Below are positions 27,151 through 36,003 of a stretch of DNA of 64,000 nucleotides, one piece after another. The translations under genes were made by a program, and so were the position numbers. The number at the start of each line of letters is the position of its first letter. Position 1 is the first letter of the stretch. Origin of the DNA: Marinifilum sp. D737. GTDB taxonomy: Bacteria > Bacteroidota > Bacteroidia > Bacteroidales > Marinifilaceae. The notes under the pieces are model-generated. The model did not search any database and was not told the origin of the DNA. It saw nothing but the letters and a program-made list of their open reading frames with translations. Location: NCBI RefSeq assembly GCF_026672275.1, contig NZ_JANQCD010000001.1, positions 310,001 through 374,000 of the forward strand, in the 5' to 3' direction.

Positions 27151-28590
27151 TTAGCTTTTAGATATTCTTCTGATCTTGATATTGAGGTAGGCCATGGCAA
27201 TGGTCACAAATGGACTTATAATATTAAAAAAGCAGAAAGGAGCGAAAGCTGCCGTGGCTACCCCCAGAGCTCCAGCCTGTGCAGCCCCACAAGTATTCCA
27301 TGGCACCAATACCGAGGTAACCGTTCCTGAGTCTTCCAATGTTCTACTTAAAACTTCAGGTTTTAAATCCTGATCTTGATATGATTTTGCAAACATTCTT
27401 CCTGTTACCACTATAGATATGTACTGATCGGATGCAGTTAGGTTTAAGAATCCACAACTAATAGCAGTAGTGGTTACCAGTGAACCTGTTGAGTGAACCG
27501 CCTTAAGCATGGTTTCTGTTATTTTCTTTAATATGCCTGCTGTTTCCAGGATACCACTAAATACCATTGCTGTTAATATCAGCCAAATTGTATTCAGCAT
27601 TCCTTTCATACCTCCAGTTGATAACAGATCTTGTATGTTTTCGTTATCAACCGGAACACTGATATCCGTAAAGATGGATTTCATAACCACATCGTAGCTT
27701 GCTTGCACAAATGAGGTACTATCCGATAATTGATTGATGATTTGTGGTTGAAAGATAATGGCAAATATCCCACCTATTAATGTACCGGCAAATATGGCTG
27801 GCAATGCAGGAACCTTTTTGCTAATGATTACAAATAATAATATAGGTACCAAAAACAACCATGGTGTAATGGTAAAGTTTGCTTTTATGGCTGATTGTAC
27901 TTGTTGAATACTTTCAGGATCGATTTCGCCGTGTTTGGTGAATCCTATAATAAGGAATATTACCAGTGTTATTAATATTGATGGTACGGTTGTGTACATC
28001 ATGTAGCGAATATGAACAAACAAATCGACATTGGCCATGGCAGGAGCCAGGTTGGTGGTATCGGAAAGTGGAGAAACTTTATCCCCAAAGTATGCACCCG
28101 AAATAATTGCCCCGGCAACCAAAGCAGGATTGATCTCCATGGCATTTCCAATTCCCAGTAGCGCAACTCCAATGGTGGCAATGGTCGACCATGATGAACC
28201 TGATACCACCGAAACGATAGCACATATCACAACCGAAAGCATCAAGAACAGTTTTGGATTCAGGAATTCTAAGCCATAATATATCATGGCTGGCACAACC
28301 CCGGAAATCATCCAGGTTCCTGCCAAGGATCCTATCAGTAATAAGATTAACATGGAAGGCATTGCCGTACCGATACTTTTTACAAAGCCTTTCTGTAAAT
28401 CGTCCCAACCTTTACCTTGGCGCAAGGCAATAATGCCTCCAATTGCAGCAGCTATTAATAAGGAAAACTGGTTAGCCCCTTCAATGGCTACATCGCCAAA
28501 AACAATTGCGTTGATACTAAGTAATACAATCAATAATAATATGGGAATTAAAGCTTCCCCAAGTGAAAGAGATTTGTTGGTTTGGGTCAT
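27151..28590 (-). CDS. nhaC: Na+/H+ antiporter, NhaC family
   Basis: A 479-residue inner-membrane protein with about 11-12 helices. Family signatures: SVVSGSSWSTIATIGVALLGIG, SGAYFGDKVSPLSDTTNLA and, in the second half, LVPWNTCGAAQAGALGVAT. NhaC proteins exchange cytoplasmic Na+ for H+ (sometimes malate or lactate with Na+). The gene is single, 560 bases from the next start on the opposite strand. A second, larger NhaC relative is at 52131-54059. Together with NQR these point to Na+ cycling at the inner membrane. Confidence 0.9.
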   Translation of the reverse strand: MTQTNKSLSLGEALIPILLLIVLLSINAIVFGDVAIEGANQFSLLIAAAIGGIIALRQGKGWDDLQKGFVKSIGTAMPSMLILLLIGSLAGTWMISGVVPAMIYYGLEFLNPKLFLMLSVVICAIVSVVSGSSWSTIATIGVALLGIGNAMEINPALVAGAIISGAYFGDKVSPLSDTTNLAPAMANVDLFVHIRYMMYTTVPSILITLVIFLIIGFTKHGEIDPESIQQVQSAIKANFTITPWLFLVPILLFVIISKKVPALPAIFAGTLIGGIFAIIFQPQIINQLSDSTSFVQASYDVVMKSIFTDISVPVDNENIQDLLSTGGMKGMLNTIWLILTAMVFSGILETAGILKKITETMLKAVHSTGSLVTTTAISCGFLNLTASDQYISIVVTGRMFAKSYQDQDLKPEVLSRTLEDSGTVTSVLVPWNTCGAAQAGALGVATAAFAPFCFFNIISPFVTIAMAYLNIKIRRISKS

Positions 28591-28827
28591 GAGTTGGGTT
28601 TTGGGTTAGTAAGAGCTTATGAACTTACAAAAAATCATGCTGAAATGGAATATAAAACAATAACACTTGTTAAATTTATATGCTGGAAACTCGAAATCGA
28701 AGCGCAATTGTTTTCCATCGAAACATTGCTGGCAAACATCGAAAGAATTTTAGATTGAAGTGTTGATTCCTTTATTTTGATTGTAGATCATGTTCAATAG
28801 GACAAATGTTTCACTAAAACAATAATC

Positions 28828-29559
28828 ATGAAAACAGAACAGATGAAAAGAATAAAACTTTTTGGATTTTTTATCCTACTGCTTGCAGCAACACAATCTT
28901 GTATGGTGAGTTCTTTGAATCCATTGTATACAAACATGGACAGAATTCATTTGGATGAATTGGATGGAGTTTGGGAAGGAAATGAAAAAGATCTATACAT
29001 TATTAAGACCATAGTAGATTCTTCCGATCATAAGGCAAATATAAAAATAGACATGAGAAGTAGTTTTGGATCTGATGAGATCGATCATGCTGAAATACGG
29101 AAGAGAATTAAGGCAATCGAGAAAAAGTTAGGTGTAAAAGTCGAGTTCCCGGAAATGAAGACGCATTACGAGATTACCATGATTACAGAAAAGGACACCA
29201 GTGTGTTTGATGGGCGGTTAGCAAATCTGGGAGGACATTATTTTATGGACTTAATCCCGAACGATAAGCATGTGGAGGATAAAATTTCGGGTAGTTTTAT
29301 CGCAGGAATGTTAGTAACAACTCATGGTTTTTTTAAAATTGATATAAAAAAAGATGAATTGGTTGTGAATACAATTGAGAACGACGATTTTGAAGAATTG
29401 ATAGAAAATAAGCGTGTTCGGATAGAATACGTTGAACGTGATAATGAATTGATTATTACAGCTAAAACAGAGGATATTCAAAAATTTCTGATAAAATTTG
29501 CTGATTCGAAGATGTTTAACGATCCGGATGAGGCTTTGATTTTGAAAAGAATAAAATGA
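28828..29559 (+). CDS. Lipoprotein of unknown function, first gene of a two-component operon
   Basis: A 243-residue protein with a signal sequence and lipobox ATQSC; the better start is the internal MKRIKLFGFF at codon 6 (28843). After the Cys comes SSLNPLYTNMDRIHLDELDG, then a globular region rich in charged residues with DGVWEGNEKDLYII near the front, reminiscent of heme- or lipid-binding small barrels but not assignable. The stop codon overlaps the start of the histidine kinase by 4 bases (ATGA), so the three genes are translated together. Its position suggests it senses, or is a target of, the kinase-regulator pair. Confidence 0.8.
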   Translation: MKTEQMKRIKLFGFFILLLAATQSCMVSSLNPLYTNMDRIHLDELDGVWEGNEKDLYIIKTIVDSSDHKANIKIDMRSSFGSDEIDHAEIRKRIKAIEKKLGVKVEFPEMKTHYEITMITEKDTSVFDGRLANLGGHYFMDLIPNDKHVEDKISGSFIAGMLVTTHGFFKIDIKKDELVVNTIENDDFEELIENKRVRIEYVERDNELIITAKTEDIQKFLIKFADSKMFNDPDEALILKRIK

Positions 29560-30629
29560 TCAATCAAATTAAAAATAACCTAAGCATTATTATCCAGAAC
29601 AGGTTAGTCCACCACTTCCTGTTTTGGACACTTTCATTCTATACACTGGTGCAGTTCTTCGCTTTGCAGGAAGATATATCCAAAATCGATGTGGTTTATA
29701 CGGCATTGTTTCATATCAGCTTGTTATTTGGGGTATATGTAAATGTGCTTTTGTTGATTCCATATTTGTTAAAGCGAGAGAAATATGTGTTGTATGCCAT
29801 TTGTTTTGTTGCATTATGGCTTGCGGCTGCTTACTTAAATGAATTTACCTTCGAACATTTAAGCGATTACATTGCTCCCGATTATTTCTTTATTTCTTCC
29901 TATGAGATAAATGAGCTATTAAAATTCAGTATCGTTTATCTTGGATTAAGCACATTGTTGAAACTTTCGAAATCATGGTTTAGAGTAATTGAGGCAGAGA
30001 AGAAGCTGGTAGAGTTGAAACAAAAACAATCGGAAACTGAATTGTTGGCCTTGAAAACCAATATTCATCCCCATTTCTTATTCAATAACCTGAATTCATT
30101 ATACGCTTTGGCCAGAAAGAAATCGGATGAAACACCAAACTACATTCTTCAACTATCCGACTTAATGCGTTATATGATTTACGAAAGCAACGATGAGTAT
30201 GTAGAATTGGAAAAGGAGATTAACTACATCACCAACTACCTGGAATTACAAAAGCTGAGATGCAAAAATAAGACTCGAATTCAGTACATGATTGAAGGAG
30301 AACTTGGTTCTCAGAAAATCGCTCCGTTTTTAATGATCCCATTTATTGAGAATAGTTTTAAGCATGGAGGTTTAAATCAGTTGGAACGAGATGTGATTGA
30401 TTTGAAAATTAGAATTGAAGAAGAGCAGTTGGAAATGAATTTGCGAAATTCCATTCCAAAACAATCCTCTAAGGAAATTGATCCAATTGGAGGATTTGGA
30501 ATAGAAAATGTAAAAAGCCGATTAAATTCATTATACCCAAACAAACATGTGTTAAATTTATCGAAACAAGAAGATGAATTTACTGTAGCCCTTAAAATCG
30601 ACCTAAACCATGAACCGAACCACCAATAA
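29556..30629 (+). CDS. LytS/YehU-type sensor histidine kinase
   Basis: A 357-residue kinase. Four N-terminal membrane segments (about residues 17-36, 47-71, 78-94, 123-137) and a short coiled linker precede the His_kinase domain with NIHPHFLFNNLNSLYAL, where His173 is the likely phosphorylation site. FLMIPFIENSFKHG is the N box and GGFGIENVKSRLNSLYP the G box of the ATPase domain. No extracellular sensor domain is seen, so input is via the membrane helices or the co-encoded lipoprotein. It overlaps the lipoprotein gene by 4 bases and the regulator gene by 20 bases. Confidence 0.92.
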   Translation: MINQIKNNLSIIIQNRLVHHFLFWTLSFYTLVQFFALQEDISKIDVVYTALFHISLLFGVYVNVLLLIPYLLKREKYVLYAICFVALWLAAAYLNEFTFEHLSDYIAPDYFFISSYEINELLKFSIVYLGLSTLLKLSKSWFRVIEAEKKLVELKQKQSETELLALKTNIHPHFLFNNLNSLYALARKKSDETPNYILQLSDLMRYMIYESNDEYVELEKEINYITNYLELQKLRCKNKTRIQYMIEGELGSQKIAPFLMIPFIENSFKHGGLNQLERDVIDLKIRIEEEQLEMNLRNSIPKQSSKEIDPIGGFGIENVKSRLNSLYPNKHVLNLSKQEDEFTVALKIDLNHEPNHQ

Positions 30630-31320
30630 AATATACACTTGCATTATTGTTGAGGATGAGCCATTATCGCAAGAGATATTGGAATCTTACCTACAGGATT
30701 GTCCTCAACTTAAGCTAAAAGCCATATGTAACGATGCATTGGAGGCAAATCAAATCTTACTAAAAGAACCAATAGATTTGTTGTTTTTGAATATTAACAT
30801 GCCCAAAATGAACGGAATTGAGTGGTTGAAAAGTCTGGAACAAGCACCCAGGGTAATATTTACCACAGCATATCCCGAGTATGCCGTTGAAGGTTTTGAT
30901 TTGAATGCTTTGGATTATCTTTTAAAACCATTCTCTTTCGAGAGATTTTTACGATCGGTAAATAAATTCCTGTCCTTACAGGAGAAGGTAGGAGAGAAGT
31001 TAGAAAATCAAGAAGAGACCATACCCGTAAAATCGAACAAGAAAACTTACCTGCTTAAACCTTCGGAATTGAATTACATTGAATCGGAAGGAGATTATTT
31101 AAAGTTGCACAGAAAGGATGATTGCCTGGTAATTCACGATACCTTAAAACATTTCCAGACCAAGTTACCATCAAATGACTTTTTGCGCATTCATCGATCA
31201 TTTATAATTAATCTTAGAAGGATAGATTATCTGGAAGGAAATCAGGTTTGTATTGGAGGAAGTATGATTCCGGTTGCAAACACTTGTAAAGATGATTTAT
31301 ACAAAGTGATCAATCAGTAA
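30610..31320 (+). CDS. LytTR-family response regulator lacking the phospho-accepting aspartate
   Basis: A 236-residue regulator with an N-terminal receiver (about 8-125) and a C-terminal LytTR DNA-binding domain (about 135-235, with LNYIESEGDYLKLH and FLRIHRSFIINLRRI). Receiver residues E15/D16, T85/T86 and K106 are in place, but the phosphorylated Asp is replaced: DLLFLNINMPKMNG has Asn61 (codon AAT) where family members normally have Asp. Either the protein works without phosphorylation, or activity is held in one state. It overlaps the kinase gene by 20 bases. LytTR proteins bind paired direct repeats; candidate repeats lie immediately downstream of this gene. Confidence 0.93.
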   Translation: MNRTTNKIYTCIIVEDEPLSQEILESYLQDCPQLKLKAICNDALEANQILLKEPIDLLFLNINMPKMNGIEWLKSLEQAPRVIFTTAYPEYAVEGFDLNALDYLLKPFSFERFLRSVNKFLSLQEKVGEKLENQEETIPVKSNKKTYLLKPSELNYIESEGDYLKLHRKDDCLVIHDTLKHFQTKLPSNDFLRIHRSFIINLRRIDYLEGNQVCIGGSMIPVANTCKDDLYKVINQ

Positions 31321-31465
31321 AAAAACCTTTGGTATTAGAATTATCACCATGGTAATAATTTTAATCAAGCATGGTTAAAATAAAATATGACTATGGTCAA
31401 AAATATATCTCATGCCTATTACGTAAAAATGAGTACAGTTAGTTTTGGTCAAAACGTACTGTATA

Positions 31466-31501
31466 GAAAACAAAAAGAACCTTACCTCTTGGCAAAGTTC
31501 T
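31466..31501 (-). terminator. Terminator after bioB
   Basis: On the minus strand, AGAACTTT and AAGGTTCT pair with a G-T wobble across a 10-base loop, followed by TTTTGTTTTC, 30 bases beyond the bioB stop. Confidence 0.55.
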
Positions 31502-31530
31502 CCTTATTTTTAGTTTTCTTGATAATTGTA

Positions 31531-32505
31531 TTATTCCTCCAAAGTGGTCAACTCATGGTATTTTGTGGGAGTCAATCCCAGTTGTCCCAACAAATGTTCA
31601 TCTTCGTTTACAGTCATATTATCCACCGTAAGCAATTTATCTCCAAAGAAAATTGAATTTGCCCCAGCAAGGAAACAAAGTGCTTGACCTTCCTGGCTGT
31701 AGTGAGTTCTACCCGCCGCAAAAGCAACCACAGTTTTAGGCATTAAGATACGAGCCGTTGCAATGGCACGAACCATTTCGAAAATACCTATGGTTTCCTT
31801 TCCGTAGAAAGGTGTTCCTTCTACAGGAACAAGTGAGTTCAAGGGTACATTATATGGGTGTTTATCCTGATTTGACAAAGTTCGAAGCATTTCAATTCGG
31901 TCTTCGTCGTTTTCGCCCATCCCAAGAATTCCACCAGAACAGTATTGAATACCTGCTTCCTGAAGGTTAGCAAGTGTTTCCAGTCTTTCGGCATAGGTTC
32001 TGGTTGTGGTGATGTTTGGATAATGACGCTCCGAAGTATCAATATTGTGATTTACTGCAGTAATACCCAATTCAGCCAATTTGTGAGCTTTCTCTTTGTT
32101 GATCATACCCATGGTGCAACAAACCTCCAGGCCCATTTTTTTGACTTCGGTAATCATTTCAGCAATTTCATCGAAACGATCATCACGGTTTCCATCACGT
32201 CCCGCCGAGCTAAGGCATACGCGCTTTACACCATTTTCTTTGGCGAATTTCGCTTCCTCTAAAACTTGCTCTAAGCTTAATTTTTCTGGCTTTACATGAG
32301 TATTGTATCTTGCCGATTGTGCACAGTATTTACAATCTTGCGAACATGCTCCGGTACGAACCGAAATTAAGGTATTCATGTTCATTTTCGATGCATCGTG
32401 ATATTTTCTGTGGATGTTCGATGCGCGATGCACCAAATCAAGCAATGGCAGGTTGTAAATTTCTTTAACTTCTTCGTGTGTCCAGTTGTTTCTAATGTCA
32501 GTCAT
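31531..32505 (-). CDS. bioB: Biotin synthase
   Basis: Radical-SAM enzyme that inserts sulfur into dethiobiotin. The 4Fe-4S motif is GACSQDCKYCAQSARY with Cys54, Cys58 and Cys61. The additional [2Fe-2S] environment and the conserved EVCCTMGMI, NHNIDTSERHYPNI, YCSGGILGMGE and FAAGRTHYS segments are present. Length 324 residues is normal. The start is 12 bases after a small gene of unknown function on the same strand, so the two form an operon. No other bio gene is in the window. Confidence 0.96.
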   Translation of the reverse strand: MTDIRNNWTHEEVKEIYNLPLLDLVHRASNIHRKYHDASKMNMNTLISVRTGACSQDCKYCAQSARYNTHVKPEKLSLEQVLEEAKFAKENGVKRVCLSSAGRDGNRDDRFDEIAEMITEVKKMGLEVCCTMGMINKEKAHKLAELGITAVNHNIDTSERHYPNITTTRTYAERLETLANLQEAGIQYCSGGILGMGENDEDRIEMLRTLSNQDKHPYNVPLNSLVPVEGTPFYGKETIGIFEMVRAIATARILMPKTVVAFAAGRTHYSQEGQALCFLAGANSIFFGDKLLTVDNMTVNEDEHLLGQLGLTPTKYHELTTLEE

Positions 32506-32517
32506 AATAAGATTTTT

Positions 32518-32892
32518 CTAGTCAATTAAATTTTTAGGATAGGATAAAATTTGAGCAGAAAGAATCTTATTCGACACTATGCCGGATTCTTTCCCACTGG
32601 TGATTTTTCTGCTTTCGTTTTGTATCACCAGCATTTCGATGATTTCGGATGCTATAAGATCCGGATCATCTTCCTCATTTTTATCCCGTCCGCTTTCTGG
32701 TAAAAAACAAAATCCCGAAAAGCCAGATTCTTTCGATGGAACCAATAGGTTGTAACTTGCATTCATGTTGGAAATTTTAATTTCCTGATTCATGCTTGCA
32801 AATGCAGCAAATGATTTTCTGCTCCATCGTCTGAATACCTGCAAATCTGATTTTTGCTTACCGATTTTTTGTACAGACGTCATATTTTTCAT
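32518..32892 (-). CDS. Small protein of unknown function encoded directly upstream of bioB
   Basis: A 124-residue soluble protein without signal peptide or membrane segment. The N-terminal third contains LQVFRRWSRKSFAAFASMNQ, a basic aromatic stretch that looks like a conserved core, followed by KISNMNASYNLL; the rest is polar and acidic (RDKNEEDDPDLI). It ends 12 bases before bioB. I do not recognise it with certainty; I have only an unverified impression that short WSRK-containing proteins occur near cofactor genes in this phylum. It may be a biotin-linked regulator or partner. A -7-like TACTTTTG lies at 32942-32949 on the minus strand, 50 bases upstream. Confidence 0.7.
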   Translation of the reverse strand: MKNMTSVQKIGKQKSDLQVFRRWSRKSFAAFASMNQEIKISNMNASYNLLVPSKESGFSGFCFLPESGRDKNEEDDPDLIASEIIEMLVIQNESRKITSGKESGIVSNKILSAQILSYPKNLID

Positions 32893-32979
32893 TCATTTTA
32901 AATTACGGAAAGCAATATAAGCATTCCCGATATTTCGGAGTCAAAAGTATTGTTTTTTTTCTTTTTAGAAGTGTTTCTA

Positions 32980-33013
32980 CAACATGTTGGTAGAGACCTT
33001 GCATGCAAGGTCT
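32980..33013. repeat. Two adjacent palindromes between the T9SS plug gene and the bioB unit
   Basis: AGACCTTGCATGCAAGGTCT (32994-33013) is a perfect 20-bp palindrome 7 bases past the stop of the plug gene, and CAACATGTTG (32980-32989) is a second one. No T-run follows, so they may be a weak terminator of the plug gene or an operator for the bioB unit. Confidence 0.4.
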
Positions 33014-33019
33014 TTAGGA

Positions 33020-34309
33020 TTAAAATCTAGCAGTAGATTTAATGGTTTTGTATCCAATCAGCATATCGTAATTCAATGCAATATCATGATAATAAACATA
33101 GATCACATAGTCGTTTTCGGTTTCCCAATGGTTTCCTTCTATGTAGCCAGTGTCAGGAATTTTGGTGTTGTGATCGACCAATGCAAATTGATAATTGTAA
33201 TATCCTTGTTTCATTAATATTTTAGAGACGTAAGCTCCCTTGTCAAAATCATAGTGCATTTTGTTTCGCTCGTTGCACTGCCAGTTGTTAAAATTGCCAT
33301 GCACATAAAAGTCTCCATGCTTTAACTCATTGTCCATCGGTAATGTAAATGTGATATAAGCATAATCTGCTTCGGTTTCCGGGATATCACGTTCTTGCAC
33401 TTCTACCAGGTAATTGCCATTGATATCTTGTTCGAAGATGTATTGCTTAAAATGGCGATTGTTTCCTGGCGACAGTAATACGGATGTAGTATCATTTTCT
33501 CTTGTGATTTCCCGAATGAATCTGGTTTGATACCTCATACTTTTTAAGTCGAAATTGCGGAACTCATTTCCTCCCGGAAATATATTTTCATCTTCGTAAT
33601 CGAATACCAATTCGTTTTTACGGATGAAAATTGGCTTCAATCTTTTTTCAGTTCCATCAAGACGATTGTTTTGAGTAAGAATAACATTCAGATCGAGTTG
33701 AGGATTGTCAATTTTAAAATTGGGATGGAAAATACTAAAATCAACTTCCTGGTGAGACTCTCTTTTTTCAATAGAAACAGGATGTTTTACAATTCCTTTG
33801 ATTTCTACTTTCGAATCCAAAACCATAAAGCGTTGTCGAATAACTACTTTTTCGGGATCGAAATCTTCGAACACTTCGATAATGTAATTGCCGGATAACT
33901 TCAAGTTGATGTCATCGTTTGGAATTTTCAAGCTATAATTAATGTAATGCACATTGGTATTAAAAGAGTGTTCGTAATCCGTAATCTGATTTTCGGAGAA
34001 ACCATCTAAAAAATCAAATTCACTTAGCTCAGAATTGTACCAATTTTTATCGCAATGTATAATTCGATAAGAGTAATCTTGAATATTTTCTTTAATTTCG
34101 TCAAAGGAAAAAAGGAGCTGATTATCTCCTTTTAGTTCGATTATCGGTGGGGCAAGTTCCCACCCTCTGGGAAATATTTGAACAGTATGAATACTACTTT
34201 TCTTGATTTCATTGCGATATATTAGATCAAAGTCAGATCCAAATGCATTGTAAGTAGTTGAAATTGAAATCAAATTGAAGATGAATGATATAAGGAAAAT
34301 TTTACGCAT
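33020..34309 (-). CDS. Type IX secretion system plug protein (DUF5103)
   Basis: A 429-residue exported protein with a signal peptide (about 1-24, ending NAFGSD). The family start, VQIFPRGWELAPPIIELKGD followed by LLFSFDEI and YSYRIIHCDKNW, and the later DFYVHGNFNNWQCNERNKM match DUF5103. This is the protein seen closing the SprA translocon pore from the periplasmic side in Flavobacterium. The C-terminal 130 residues look like an immunoglobulin- or CBM48-like sandwich. Together with the type-A and type-B sorted proteins elsewhere, it shows that a T9SS operates here. Single-gene unit. Confidence 0.85.
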   Translation of the reverse strand: MRKIFLISFIFNLISISTTYNAFGSDFDLIYRNEIKKSSIHTVQIFPRGWELAPPIIELKGDNQLLFSFDEIKENIQDYSYRIIHCDKNWYNSELSEFDFLDGFSENQITDYEHSFNTNVHYINYSLKIPNDDINLKLSGNYIIEVFEDFDPEKVVIRQRFMVLDSKVEIKGIVKHPVSIEKRESHQEVDFSIFHPNFKIDNPQLDLNVILTQNNRLDGTEKRLKPIFIRKNELVFDYEDENIFPGGNEFRNFDLKSMRYQTRFIREITRENDTTSVLLSPGNNRHFKQYIFEQDINGNYLVEVQERDIPETEADYAYITFTLPMDNELKHGDFYVHGNFNNWQCNERNKMHYDFDKGAYVSKILMKQGYYNYQFALVDHNTKIPDTGYIEGNHWETENDYVIYVYYHDIALNYDMLIGYKTIKSTARF

Positions 34310-34477
34310 ATTGATATGTATATATATTGGTTAAAAATAAACCAAAAACTTAAAAAATAAGAAATTGCTTTATATATTTGTGTGCGAATTTTTTAGATGT
34401 ATTACAAAACATGTACTCAATCGTTTTAGAACACATGCTTGTACTTGGTTCTATTATGAAATAGAGTATTATTTAGT

Positions 34478-34485
34478 TATTTTTG
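34478..34485 (+). promoter_or_regulatory. Possible -7 element for the nqr operon
   Basis: TATTTTTG matches TAnnTTTG 30 bases before the nqrA ATG; a second match, TATATTTG, is at 34373-34380. Neither has a good -33 at 19-21 bp. Confidence 0.35.
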
Positions 34486-34515
34486 ACGCAAATTAATAAA
34501 ATCAAATAGTTTAAC

Positions 34516-35871
34516 ATGTCTGAAGTTAAAAAGATCAAAAAAGGCTTAGATATTAAGCTGATAGGAAAGGCTGAAAAAGTACTTGAAAAAGCTGATCGTT
34601 CTGAGACATACGCAATTAAACCTACCGATTTTCCTGGATTAACACCAAAATTAAAAGTTAAGGTTGATGCTGAAGTAAAGGCCGGAAGTCCTTTATTTTT
34701 CGATAAGTATAGCCCTGAAGTTAATTTTGCTTCTCCAGTTAGTGGTAAGGTAATTGCCGTAAATAGAGGAGAACGAAGAAAGATTTTAGAAGTAGTTGTT
34801 CAAGCCGACGCAGAAATCCAATACGAAGAGTTTAAAAAAGCTGATCCGAATGGTCTTTCGCGCGAAGAGGTTAAAGAAGAGTTACTTAAAAGTGGTCTTT
34901 GGGCCTTTATTCGTCAACGTCCTTACGATGTGATTGCGAAGCCAGAGGATGCGCCAAAAGCAATTTTCGTTTCTGCATTCGATTCAGCACCATTGGCTGC
35001 CGATGTTGATTTCCTTTTAGAGGGAGAAGCGGAAGCATTCCAAGCAGGTATTGATGCTCTTGCAAAATTAACCGACGGAAAAGTTCATTTGAACATTAAT
35101 CCAAACTTGAATCAGGCAAAAATGTTTTCAGAAGTTAAGAATGCTACTGTAAACAAATTTGCAGGTGTTCACCCAGCGGGTAATGTAGGTGTGCAAATTC
35201 ACCACATCGATCCAATTAACAAAGGTGAAGTTGCTTGGGTTGTTCGTCCTCAAGAGGTAGTTTTTATTGGTCGTTTGTTCCAAAAAGGTATTTACGATGT
35301 AAGTCGTAAAGTTGCACTTTGTGGTTCTGAAGTAAAAACACCATGTTATTTCGAAACCATTACTGGAGCTTCAGTTCGAAACATTTTAAAAGGAAAACTG
35401 AAGGATGATGAGAAGATTAGAGTAGTTTCAGGAAATGTATTAACTGGTAAGCATATACCAGAAGATGGTTTCATTGGAATGTATGATTCTCAAATTACAG
35501 TTATTCCTGAAGGAGATAAATTTGAGTTCTTAGGATGGGCTATGCCAGGACTAAGTAAATTCTCGATGTCGAAATCCTTCTTCTCTTGGTTAACTCCAAA
35601 TAAAGAATATCGTTTGGATGCTAACCTAAATGGAGAGCACCGTGCTTACGTTGTTTCCGGAGAGTATGAGAAAGTTCTTCCTATGGATGTATTGCCTGTT
35701 CACCTAATCAAATCAATTTTGGTTGAAGATATCGACCAAATGGAACAGTTAGGTATTTATGAAGTTGCACCAGAAGATTTCGCTTTATGTGAATTCGTAT
35801 GTACTTCAAAAATTGATGTTCAGGATATCGTACGTCAGGGAATTGATCTGATGATTAAAGAAATGAGCTAA
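34516..35871 (+). CDS. nqrA: Na+-translocating NADH:quinone reductase subunit A
   Basis: Peripheral subunit of the Na+-NQR complex, 451 residues. The N-terminal KKGLDIKLIGKAEKVLE and the biotinyl-lipoyl-like and SLBB-type segments (PVSGKVIAVNRGERRKILEV; VHPAGNVGVQIHHIDPI) match NqrA. NqrA contributes to the quinone side at the cytoplasmic face. It is the first gene of nqrABCDEF and is followed by a 132-base gap containing unusual repeats before nqrB, the largest gap inside the operon. Confidence 0.95.
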   Translation: MSEVKKIKKGLDIKLIGKAEKVLEKADRSETYAIKPTDFPGLTPKLKVKVDAEVKAGSPLFFDKYSPEVNFASPVSGKVIAVNRGERRKILEVVVQADAEIQYEEFKKADPNGLSREEVKEELLKSGLWAFIRQRPYDVIAKPEDAPKAIFVSAFDSAPLAADVDFLLEGEAEAFQAGIDALAKLTDGKVHLNINPNLNQAKMFSEVKNATVNKFAGVHPAGNVGVQIHHIDPINKGEVAWVVRPQEVVFIGRLFQKGIYDVSRKVALCGSEVKTPCYFETITGASVRNILKGKLKDDEKIRVVSGNVLTGKHIPEDGFIGMYDSQITVIPEGDKFEFLGWAMPGLSKFSMSKSFFSWLTPNKEYRLDANLNGEHRAYVVSGEYEKVLPMDVLPVHLIKSILVEDIDQMEQLGIYEVAPEDFALCEFVCTSKIDVQDIVRQGIDLMIKEMS

Positions 35872-35877
35872 AAATAG

Positions 35878-35996
35878 TTAGTACTTAAAGTCCGTGGAGT
35901 TACAAGTACTTAAAGTTAAGATTTACATTTTTTTTTAAATATTGATTTTAAACAACTTTAAATACTCTAAGTACTCGAAGTACTTTAAACTTTAAA
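35878..35996. repeat. AGTACTTAAAGT direct and inverted repeats between nqrA and nqrB
   Basis: AGTACTTAAAGT occurs at 35880-35891 and 35905-35916; inverted, slightly diverged versions (AACTTTAAATACT, AAGTACTTTAAACTTTAAA) follow at 35953-35996. The arms AGTACTTAAAGTT and AACTTTAAATACT can form a 13-bp stem with one mismatch around a 35-base loop. Its place in an operon suggests an effect on the nqrA/nqrB message ratio or decay. Confidence 0.6.
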
Positions 35997-36003
35997 AAAT
36001 ACA

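Noticed and set aside
31387-31656. Possible 89-residue membrane protein on the plus strand after the LytTR gene
   Set aside because: Its second half overlaps bioB on the opposite strand, the start lies inside the ATGGT repeats, and the composition looks like a reverse-strand shadow.
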